Assembly: GCA_029961685.1 (NCBI GenBank)
Contig: JARWKL010000014.1
Location: forward strand, 25,269,137 to 25,333,136
DNA: 64,000 nucleotides
DNA from: Aristolochia californica
Lineage: Eukaryota > Streptophyta > Magnoliopsida > Piperales > Aristolochiaceae
Direction: 5' to 3'
A model generated the notes under the pieces. The model made no database searches and was not told the DNA's origin. It saw only the letters and a list, made by a program, of their open reading frames with translations. Of this stretch, positions 1 to 10,800 are shown piece by piece. Position 1 is the first letter of the stretch. Each line of letters opens with the position of its first letter. The position numbers and the translations under genes were made by a program.

Positions 1-1420
1 TAAACGGAATGAGAGAAGAAGGAGATGAGAAGAGGTGAAGAGAGACCAACTCTAGCTATTGGGAGAGAGGAAAGAAGAGAGGGGGGTGGGGGAGGGAGGT
101 GGATGAGAGAAGGGACAAATTCCAAGAGAGGAATCAAGTTCAAGAGGCTAGAGCTTGATGTTCTTCCCTATGCCCATTGGTTGTATTTATAGTTGTAAAG
201 AGATGTTTACAATGTCAATAATGCCCTTATGGTTACTAATTTTAAGAGAAAAAAGACAAAAAAATAAGTACTAACTTATATAATTACAAAGTCATGTCAC
301 CTCTTATTGAAAAGTTGTCTTATTTACCATTTTATCACCCTACACAATTGGGTGTCTTTTAACATATAACACTGAGATATCATTCTCATTATGATAAGAA
401 GCCTACTTGTGAGAGGTCCTTATCTTTTCTAAAAGTGAAAGGAAGATTTGAAAGAAAGAGGTTAAGAGGATTAGAATAAGAGAGAGGGGAAGAAGAGAGG
501 AGTAAAGTAGAGGAAGAGAGGAAGCGAGAGAGAGAGAGAGAGGTAGAAGGAAAAGAGAGAAGAAGAGAGGTGAAAAAAAAGGAAAGGTGTTAAGCATGAA
601 TTTGAGAGGGGAAAGAGAAATTTGGAAAAAGTTGGACTAATTTCTTCCTTCAGCCAACACTCCAATTTATAACATTATTTAGGAAACTCCTTAATCAACT
701 AGGATTACATATGTCAAAGAGAGATTCTAGAAAATTGAAAATATTACATCAATCTAGGAATTGAAAGATTACATCAATTAAAAATAAATCTCATCCTGTA
801 GGATCTTATCTTATCAAGAAGAGGACGCACATTTCCCTTTTTTCCCTCATGTTCCACACCCCTAGGGTATTTTTCATTTATTCCCTTAGGCCCTATGCCC
901 CTTATTTCTTGAAGGTGGCACTTTCTATTTTGTGGTGGTTTCTCTTTCTACTTTTCTTTTTTCTCTTCTACGTTTCTTCTTCTCATGATTCTTTGGGGGT
1001 AATTTGGGTTTTGCATCTCCCTTTAATATCAACCATGTCCTCAAGGTTGAAAATTAATGAAATGTAGAAGGAATTCATCCTCACGTGTCCAAAGTGGTGC
1101 CTACAAGATTTTCTAGAAAAAAAATCAAATTACCATTTTTACTTAGACTTTTTAAAAATAAATTTCCCCCAAATTACTATTTCCCTCAAGGTTGAGGTAC
1201 TAAGAAAACATTGTAAGTACTTGTCTTCAATCTCCCAAGTTGTATACTTTTTATTAAGCTCATTTTGCTTCCGATGTTGTGTGATGTTGAGTTGGTGCTT
1301 GTTGAACATGGGAACCAGATCTAGGTGCAACCAAGCCTTGTTTAGAGCGACACCATTTTTGTCTTGGACAATGGTGGGTAGTTGTGCCGAATGGGAGGGT
1401 GGGTGATACATATCTAGTGC
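1..1420 (-). mobile_element. Degenerate Ty3/gypsy 3' end with LTR-like sequence
   Basis: On the minus strand around 1139-1410 a frame reads like a gypsy integrase C-terminal tail and chromodomain (TTWEIEDKYLQCF, then STLREIVIWG). Near 1015-1070 a second frame gives FNLEDMVDIKG, the usual end of that domain. Downstream (lower coordinates) are two promoter-like stretches, each with a TATAAAT box on the minus strand (about 185 and 665) followed by CT-rich leader, as in LTRs. LTR borders could not be set and the left part leaves the window. The GA-rich ORFs at 403-665 are not genes. Confidence 0.5.
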
Positions 1421-2219
1421 ATGAGGGTGAGTGTTTGTTTGTTGGTATGAGTGGGAGTTTTCTTGTTAGGGCAGGTTAGAGAAACTATGATATTCTAGCC
1501 TGACGATTTTCACATGGACATATTGTCAAACAAGTGGTCATCACTATAACAAATACATATATCGTAATGCAATCAACAAGGACTATTCCTTTATTTGAGA
1601 AAAAAATAAAAGTGTAAAGCACAACTTACAAAAACAACAGAGCCTAATAAAAAAAGAGAAGAAAAATTTGAGAGAAAGTACAAAGGAACCAGAAACGAAG
1701 TTTTCTATTTGAAAATCAAATTGATAGAGAATGTTGTAGCTCGAGGGCAAAGAAGAGATCAGAAAAATGAAGATCAGTCAGTGATGCTTTCTTGGGGTGG
1801 AAAAACAGGAACAAAAGCAAGGTAATAGATCTTCCGTCCAGACGGCTGCGAAATCGCAAGGACAATACTTGAGAAGAGAGAAGAAGCATCCTTCACTTCA
1901 GGTTCATTTTGGAGGACTCGTGGAAGATGAAAGATTTTGTAATTAAAGAAAGCAAATGCAAAGGAATAGACATGGGATGGATGAAGGAGATGAACCTAAA
2001 TACCAATGCAAAATTCGATTAGCTTACCTTTGTTCTATCACTTGAAAATCGATTACCTTTGTTTTGTTGCTTGAAAATCGATTAACTTACTTTCGTCGGT
2101 GACGCTCGATTATAGAAATCGATTGAGACAAAGATTGAAGAGGAAGAACGTCAATCTTTCAATTTTTTCGAGCCCCGAATCCCTGAACTCTGAAGTTTGC
2201 CGCTACTGAATCCCCTGAA

Positions 2220-2430
2220 TCCTTGATTAGTGTCGTTAAGTAATGAGTCGGCTCGCGAGCTTCTGAACCGAACCATGGTTTGCTCGAGCTCTACTCATTA
2301 ACTTAAACGAGCCTGATCTCGATCTCGAATTCAATTCAAGATCAAAATAAATAGAACCGAACCATGCCAGAACCAAGCCAAGCTCGAGCTACTCGCGAAC
2401 TGGCTCAGTTCAATGCCACCCCTACTAACA
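2220..2430. mobile_element. hAT-like non-autonomous DNA transposon end (tentative)
   Basis: The stretch is rich in CTCGAGC, GAGCTC and CGCGAG words and ends TGCCACCCCTA, the inverse of the TAGGGGTGGCA ends common on plant hAT-derived elements. The other end is unclear: GGGGTGG occurs at about 1795 but the following bases do not match, and no 8-bp duplication was found. Confidence 0.3.
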
Positions 2431-4571
2431 AGGCAGCTCAGCTCGATGAGTCATCCAACAAGGAAGGTGTCCAAAGACTGAGCTGGAAACTAACTGTATA
2501 TTTTACACTTTAATATATTCCACTATATTTAGCATGATTTTAAATTGTTGTAGTTTCTTTGTTTCTATAGGTACATCTTCCTTTATGCCCTCTTAGAAGC
2601 ACGAACCATGATGCAACTTAGGGTGATAGGATTAATTGGGTCATTCTAGAGAAAGGCGGTCCTTCACCCCCTCATGAAATGTCACAGAGTTACAAATAGC
2701 CTCCTTACACACTACTTGAGTCACTTGTTGAGTAAGTATTTACCCAAGCATGTTCCTAAATTTATGAAGGTTCCCTTGAAGAGTTTTTGCACTTGTATCC
2801 CTTGGTGATGGTAAGGATTATGATTTCTCAATTATTTTTTACTTTGATAGTTTATTTTGATTGTGATGTTTCTTTTGGTTTTTGGTTGAAGGAAAAAATA
2901 ATTGGCTATTATTATTTTATTTTGTTTTATATATTTCTATAAAGAAAACTAATAAAAATTATGAAATATATATTTAAAAATAAAATATAATTCTATCAAA
3001 AGAAAGAAATATTTTGTTAATATAGTTTACTAAAAAATGTTTTTTAAACATCTACTAAAGAATACAATTTTTCACCTAAAGGTTTTCATATAAATATTTT
3101 ATAAAATAAAGATATTTATCTCTTGCAATAGGAACATTATTTTCCATAGTAGAGTTTTCTAAAGTTTTCAAATAAAATTTTCAAATTTTTGCCAATAGAG
3201 TTCTCCTATAAATATATGCTTAAATGACAATTTCTTATATCTTTCTATAGAAGAACAAAATTTTGTTCGACAAATAATTTTGAAATGAAAAAATATTAAA
3301 ATCTTCTAAAAAAATTTGTATTTTCATTGGTATAGAAGTTCATTTTTTCTTCTTTTGACGAAAGTATTATTTTCTATCGATAGTTCTTTCCTTAATTTTA
3401 TATTATTTTTATCATCTTTTCGAGTGAAATGTTTGAAATCCGAATTTTTACTGATGAAACATTTTTATTTTTACTGGGGAAAGTCACATTATCCGTCAAC
3501 ATAGTTTCTATTGTTTGTTTTATGAAATTAAATTTTGCTGAAAAAATTGTTCTCACTACTAGCAGAATTTCAATTCCATAGGGAAGGATTATGTTAGTGG
3601 AATTTTCAATTGGAAAAGTTTCTCTTTGAGATTAGTGTTCATCTTGATTCTCCCTCTCAATTTTCATGCAAATAAAAATTTCATTGGCATTGCTTACATT
3701 GATGTGTTTAATAAGTGGAGCAAATATATTAAAGTTGATCTCTTCTTCCAATTGCTTTTGAGCATCAAGTGGTAGATTCGTTCAGGACATCTCCCACCTC
3801 AAGTTAGTCGCTTCTTCTCACTTGATCTTGCTTGTTACTTTGGAAATTATTGCCTGCTACAAGAGTTTGCATCTACTTTTGGTTCATGCTCAAGGCCAAG
3901 GTCCTCACTAGTAGATGCTGACATTGAGAGGGTTCTATAAACATCACTCTGTTTTGTATTCTTTTTGCTCTTAATTGGTGAGAACTCTTGTCCTTGACAG
4001 TTCGGCTTCAGCTATTCCCTCTTAAATGAGACTTGGTCGGCTAATGCACTTTGCTGAAGCATGTCCAACAAGAGAGTATTCTGCATCCAAGCTAGTAATT
4101 CAGTTCAAAGACCAGAATGAAAATGGTTACTGGCTTCACTGGCTGGAACTAAAAATGGGATAGTCTTCGGAAGTGAAAAAATATTATTTTCAAGTACAAG
4201 TTTGTACAAATTTTAAAAAGGTATATACATTAGCAGAAATTTCATGTCACTGACAAAATATTAACAAATTAGGCCCAACAAGAAAGAATAACATCAGATA
4301 GTAAGAATATAGCAATTACAAAGAAGGCTGTTGCCCGAATGGGTTGAAGTTTATAATAGGTGGGCAAAAGCATTCCTTTGACTTGGCTTTAATGTTGTAA
4401 TATATGCTTTGTGATCGTAAGCTTCCATATATGTCAATCAATTCCAAAGCTAGTGTCAGAGTACAGTCTCCTGGGTCATTTATAATTTTTCATGAGCTAG
4501 GTGCACCAGGACTTTCTTTAAGCTGTATACCTTCATGGCTTTGTAGGAAAGAACCTAACAGAAGTAGCACA
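2431..4571. other. Unassigned AT-rich sequence, including the PLD delta 3' UTR
   Basis: No coding frame with recognisable protein content was found on either strand. Base composition is strongly AT-rich from 2820 to 3560. The part adjoining 4572 should hold the PLD delta 3' UTR. ORFs overlapping 4404-4850 on the plus strand are shadows of exon 10. Confidence 0.5.
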
Positions 4572-4865
4572 TTACGTGGTAAGGGCATCAGGGAGATTGG
4601 AATGAGCACCCAAAACCTTACCACCCACATCAGGAAAGCTTTCATATCCAGGCAATGGCCCAACTCTCCCACTCCTGTCCACCTTAATTGGATACTTCAG
4701 CAAGTGACCTCTCATTTCTCTCATTTCATCGGAAACGTAGGCCTTCCAATTATATTCAGCCAACTGGTTAACACGTCTAACACATAGAAGTGACTGTGGC
4801 TCACTAAATGAATCCTCTAATGACCTGAGATGCTCTGCCCACAGCGACATCCTGTAACCATAAAC
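4572..4865 (-). CDS. PLDDELTA: PLD delta coding exon 10 (C terminus, TAA stop)
   Basis: The exon is 294 nt including TAA, residues 760-856, with a TCACAG acceptor. It encodes [33 protein letters not shown] and [16 protein letters not shown], and ends ALTT. The 3' UTR must lie below 4572; no canonical AATAAA was seen in the next 200 nt of the minus strand, so its end is undefined. Confidence 0.92.
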   Translation of the reverse strand, partial: VYGYRMSLWAEHLRSLEDSFSEPQSLLCVRRVNQLAEYNWKAYVSDEMREMRGHLLKYPIKVDRSGRVGPLPGYESFPDVGGKVLGAHSNLPDALTT

Positions 4866-7800
4866 CTGTGATGAACTTAGAAATTAGTTTCACGTCAATT
4901 TCCATGAAAACCCGATTTCTCCATAACATAGATTGCAATAAGAATAAAACTGACAGAAGTAACCAGAGAAACAGATAAACTATGATTTTCTTAAATAAAT
5001 AAAACTTATGGACCTTTTGAGATCCATTCTTGCATATTACTGTTACTTTGTTTTGGAAAGTTAATCGACCATAGACTAATTGATGTTAAATTCACGATTT
5101 GTAGATCAAAGTTGCCAAATCCATTATTCATATACTTTGAGATGAGAGGACGCCTGGTTTCCGTTTGACATATTATTCCCATTGGACTCCTATTTCTGTA
5201 TTCCAACTATCCCTTCTGCATTTGTTTACTATGTTATGCACTACTCTGATACTATGATAAGTATCATAATAACTATATTATATTGTAATGGAATACTAAA
5301 GTTTTTTTTTTTTATGGAATAGTAAACACTATGTTCTGTACCCCTATAATCCAGTGCTATCAAATATCGTGGTTCACAAGAGTATGATTTATTCTAGTTT
5401 GGCACTGTCATAAAGGGAATCAAGAACATAATATACTGCATAAAGTAGAATTATAATAACATACAAGCTATAATATTTTTTACTTTTGTTAACCACAACT
5501 GTTTGATAATATAATATATTGGCAATACATAACATAGTATTCCACTACAGAATAACATAGTTATTCTTTACTTTTTAACATAGTAATAATATATTTTTAC
5601 ATATGGTGTCATCACTAAAGAATGAAAATTATTCTTCTAAATTAATAGTAAGAACTGTGGCTCAATGTTGCTACTTCATTATTTTGGTGGGTAACTTATT
5701 ATTTCATAGCAAATGACGGTGTTCGACTAGAATGAGAGTAATAAACATCCTTGTCTGTATTGTATGTTATTATTGTTAAAATACAAATTCAAGGGTATTT
5801 TGGTCATTTCTTATATTTTCAATATTACATTTTTCTCTTATAGTATGGCTATTAGATAGAGAATGTCTTATTTTATCTCTAGTTAAATTTTCATTCAATT
5901 TAGACATGTATTTTAGGAGATGTAATTTTGAGTATTGAGGGGTATTTTTGTCCTATTGTAAAATTTCACTTAAACCCTGATTATAAATAAGCAAGAAGGG
6001 CCTTTTGGCTCGGATTCCAAAGCTGCCTCTCTTCCAGAAATCCATTTTCTCTTCTATTTTCTCCCCAAATCACCTATTTTTCAATTATAATTCCACTTTA
6101 TGCAGTAAACTACGTTCTTGCCCCATTTAAGACTGCCAAACTAGAATGTACCATACTCTTGTGACCACTCTATTTGATAACCTAGGATTATGGGGGGTGG
6201 GGTGCACAACATTGTATTCCACTACAGTGTAACATAGTTATTCTTTATTACATAACATAGTATCATGGTAGTGTATTACATGATATTCAATTACAAAAGG
6301 GATGGTTGGGTTATAGAAATAAGAATCGAACCACAAATCTGGCATCAATTAATTTACGATCAGTTAATTTTCGTTTTTTTCCTTTCTTTCTAGTGGATTC
6401 CTTGTCCTTCCCAAAGAGGGTCATCGCCTACTCATAAGATGATTGAACTGATATGACACAACTTAGGAACAAGAATAACTCGATAGACCAAAGACTGAAA
6501 CAGGGATCACCTAAATCATCAGTACTGCCCACATATTTCCCAAATATTAGGAAATAAAAAGCCATTTGAATGGATTGTTACCATTGCCTGCAAATTGTCA
6601 ACTTGCAGTTTGTCTCAATTTAGGCAGGGTCATTCAATTAATTGCTCCACATAAAGTCATGTGGAAACAGGTGGTGTTGATTTCATCAAGAGAATGTCCA
6701 ATGATTAGTCAAAAATAAGGTGCTTCTTTATGTAATGACCATTTCAATTGTTTTTTGAGAAAGAATGGGGAGTTTCAGACTAACCTGACCATGTGGATGA
6801 CTCTTTCTTTGTGACCATGTATAATTTGGTTGATATGCACCCATGGCAATCTCTGTGTCCCTTGAACCATCCAAAGATCTTTGGTTGATATTGGCAGATC
6901 CCATGAGCACATACTCATCATCAACTATCATTCCTTTGGCATGGACATAAATCATAAATCTTTTGAATTTCCGAGACATTTTCTGCAGAAGAAATCAGAG
7001 ATAGTTTAGGGTCAATAATTTTCAGATTAGTTAATGCAAGTTGACACAAACTTGGTAGCACAAATCTGATGCCAAACCGAAGTTCTTGTAATAGCTTTTG
7101 CCATGATAACTTGCATGGGTTAATGTTTCTTAACCAATAATTTGATTCCTAAAGCCGATGAAGTAGACAAGAATAAAGGTTCAATTTTCTTTTATTAAGC
7201 TAAAAAAATCAAACTGTAACAGGAAAATAAGGTCAGGATCTGTATTGAAATTACTTTATCCACCAGAAATATTCAAAGAAACCAATCATAACTAAATGCA
7301 GCATTTATCAGTTTCAGAAAAAAATAAAATTTATGTACTACATAGAGATGCTAAAGGCATGGGAGAGCTCATGTTGTTTGTGCTTGCCAGAATCCAAGAT
7401 TCAAGACCTAGTTGCAGCAGGTTCTTCTTTTACTTTTAATAAAGATTATATAGATAAAATTAAAAAAGCTATAGGAGTAAAGATACAACTAGACAGGATA
7501 ACAAAATAATTCTGAAAAACTTTAGAAACACAAATGGTATTAATCAATCAGCAATTGGGAAACCAACAACATCGACAAGTTGTTGGCCAACACCATTTCT
7601 AGAAAGAGAGCTATGGTATTCACTCTTTTGGCTTTTGATAGGAATTAGACGCCCTAATTCCAAACTATCGAGAGCAATAATAATAATCGCAGAAGAAAGA
7701 AAAAGCAAGCACGGAAAAACAATAAGATTTATACAGGTTCGCCTAAAGGAGACTACGTCATGTCTTCCGCCGCTGCAGTAATCCACTATGAAGATGAAAC

Positions 7801-10800
7801 AGTTTACAAGAGAAATCGTACACACTTACAAGTGTTTTTTTCTAACCTCTCTCTCGGACCGCTACTCAAGATGCTCTTCGAATGAAAAATAAAACCCTAC
7901 TAGCGGTGCCCCAAATATAAAGAGAAAATTAGGGCAACCGTGATACAAGAATGAAATCCCCAAACTGCCCTTAATAAAACAACAGTCAATATATCGTGGA
8001 CCTTTCGGGGGATCCCCGCCCCCATTCTACCCCCCTGCGACCTTACCGCGAAGGTCGATCCACGTATCAACTCAGTGTAGGGCATTGATTAGGCTCCACA
8101 ATTTAACAACTTTATGCTACAAAGATATGCACATATCCCGAGTGATGTCCTCCAGTACATTGAATAGGTGGAAAAAGCAAGCTGAGGACATCTTCTTCCT
8201 TGAAGATGAACTAACAACAACCACGGAGCCCTCCTCAACTGTGAGAGGGTCAATTAATCCATGTGTCACATACACCTCTGTAAAGTTAGGTCCAAGGCCC
8301 ATCCCAAAATGACTAGCCAACTTAGGAAACCTCTTTCCTAGCAAATAAACTCAAGATCTTTGTACTCACTAATCTATGTGGGACTCCTTGAACCCAACTA
8401 TACATAGTATCAGAGCAGGTACTCATATGTAGGCCTACACCTAAACTATCCACTTGTAGAGCCACAAAAGAGGGCCTACACCAAAATTATCTACTTGTAA
8501 AGCCACAAAACAGGGCCTACACCTAAACTATCCACTTGTAGAGCCACAAAAGAGGGCCTACACATGAGGGGGAGTGTTAAGGAATAGTCCCACATGGATT
8601 AGTGAGTACAAAGATCTTGAGTTTATTAGTTGGGAAAGAGGTTTCTTAAGTTGGCTACTCATTTTGGGATAGGCCTTGGTCCTAACTTAACAACCTAAAT
8701 GCCCAGAAGGAGAGCTTTTAAATCTGCTTCTATGGAGTTGCGATACAAGGGAGCAGAGAACAAAAAATGAATGCTCTTTGCCAAGTTCCAAATAACACCA
8801 CTTCCACCAACAGCTTGAGCTACAACATAAAAGTTGAGCTTCAACAATCCTCCCTGAGGAGAGACCCAAGTAACAAAGTTCAGGTAGGAGGTGAGGTGTG
8901 CAAAGGGCCTAATTCTCTCCAAAAACGGATGCCCGAAAGATAGCTAAAATTTGAAATGGGCTGCTCTTGAAAAAGAATTTTTGGTACCCTTTCTCTATTA
9001 TCCTTCCAATTGAATGGCTGGAACCATGAAGGTTCTTTTATTTTTCTTTTACCCCATTGTCCATGTGACGATATTAAGGGTAAGGATTGTAAATTTCCTA
9101 CCCAAGCCCCCCAATCGGAGGGCCATTGGAACAAGGAGTAGAAACAAAAATGAAGAATAAACTTGCACATAAATGCACCCAAAATTTTGGATGAGAATGG
9201 GTAGTGAATGAGCAGGTGATCAACATTTGCCTCCACATTGCGTAACCTGCAAGATTGATCTTCAATTCCAATCTCCTTTTTTAAAAGCTCAGAGATAGTA
9301 AGGATCTTACTTTTTGCAGTGAAACAGATGTAGTAAGCAACTTTGGGCGGCACTGAATTGCAGATTTAAGAGAAGTTTCATAGCCACAAAGCTATATGGG
9401 GGTGACCATAAATGGGCTGGAAGAGCATCTCCTCCAGATCATGAAGTCATTCCATGAGCTCCAGATATATTTATGAGTCTAGAAGGGACTTCCACATTTG
9501 ATAAGGTGCATCTAAGACCCAAGTGCAAGATTTGGGAATCCTTGTGCAACCAAGATCTGGAGATTCGTGATGATTCCAAGTAGAAAGGGGAATGAAGAAG
9601 CAAGGGGCTTGTCGCCAACCCAAACATCTAACTAGAACTTTGTGAGGTTACCACTCACACTTTGTTAAAGCCATGCTCGAAACAGGCTTAAGCTTGGAAA
9701 TCGATTTCCAAAAGCTAGATGGATAGATGGGAGCCAAGGGTGGCCGAAGGTGTTGGCCCAGGTGGCTTCTCAAAAGGGGGGTGAATTGAGATATAGAAAA
9801 TAAAAACAACTTATGCGTGTGATTAAAAAGTCATACATAAAAGCAACTTAAGAAAAGAATAACATGCACACACCACAGGGACAAATAGCTTTTTTGTTAT
9901 CGATGTTCCCCTAGTGGTAGTCACTGCCCAAAAATCCTTGCTTGGGAAAATTCTACTATTAAACTCTAATAGATAGAAAATTACAAAAGAGATTCCGGCT
10001 ATCTTTGGTCATGTGTAGCTCAATGCATGATTTTAAAAAATGTCAATCTCCCCAAGAGATTGCTGCTAAATTCTAGCTCTAGATAAGCCTTTCTATCTAG
10101 ATTAATAAGTTCTAGATGAACCTTTCACAAATACATAAAGAAGGGGAAAAATTACACCCTTACTTGGAGAGACGCTTTTCTTTGAGAAATTCAAGATGTC
10201 TCCTCCTTTTTAGCACCTTGTGAAATGATCAAGGAGCTTGTATTATGATGAATGCAAGGATGATTGAAAGAAAATGAAGGTTTTCCAAGTGTGTGGCGCT
10301 CTCTCTTTCTCTCTAAAGCACTTTTTATGGGAATTGCAAGATAAAAGTTTGTGGCTTAAAGATATACCAATAAATGCTAATTCACTGATTTACTCACAGT
10401 TTGATGGGGTATTTATAGCTTCCCCAACTCAAACTAGTTGTTATTTGCTCATTTGAAAAAATCAATACTTTGATTGATAGATCAATCAATCATAATGGCT
10501 ACTATTCTGTCAGGCAGTGACATTGATTAATGGACTGATCAATCAATATGTTATCATTGGTCTAGAAAATTTAAGTTGATCGATCATTGCCAGTGGTTAA
10601 TTGATCAATCGAGATTCCCTCTAGTTATGCAATATATGTATGATCGATCAGTGTATTTTCCTTTGATTGAACATGCCAAGGTTTTGATTGATCGATCAAT
10701 CAAGAGGGATGATCAATCATTCCATGATAATGCTGCTTGCCTGGGCAACAATGATCGATCAATCCAAGTGGGATGATTGATCATGCATTATAGCATAAAA

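Noticed and set aside
403..665. Minus-strand ORFs rich in Ser, Leu and Phe
   Set aside because: They are translations of a GA/CT-rich low-complexity stretch, with two overlapping frames open at once and no homology.
1790..2430. Complete hAT element between GGGGTGG at about 1795 and CCACCCC at about 2425
   Set aside because: Only the first seven or eight terminal bases pair and no 8-bp target duplication exists; only the right end is kept, as tentative.
8417..8574. Regular repeats resembling a CRISPR array
   Set aside because: The 41-bp units are contiguous with no unique spacers and lie inside a plant TRIM element; the window is eukaryotic.
10576..10776. 66-codon plus-strand ORF
   Set aside because: It is a by-product of the GATCGATC array (repeated IDRSI/DQS residues), which lies in an LTR upstream of its TATA box.
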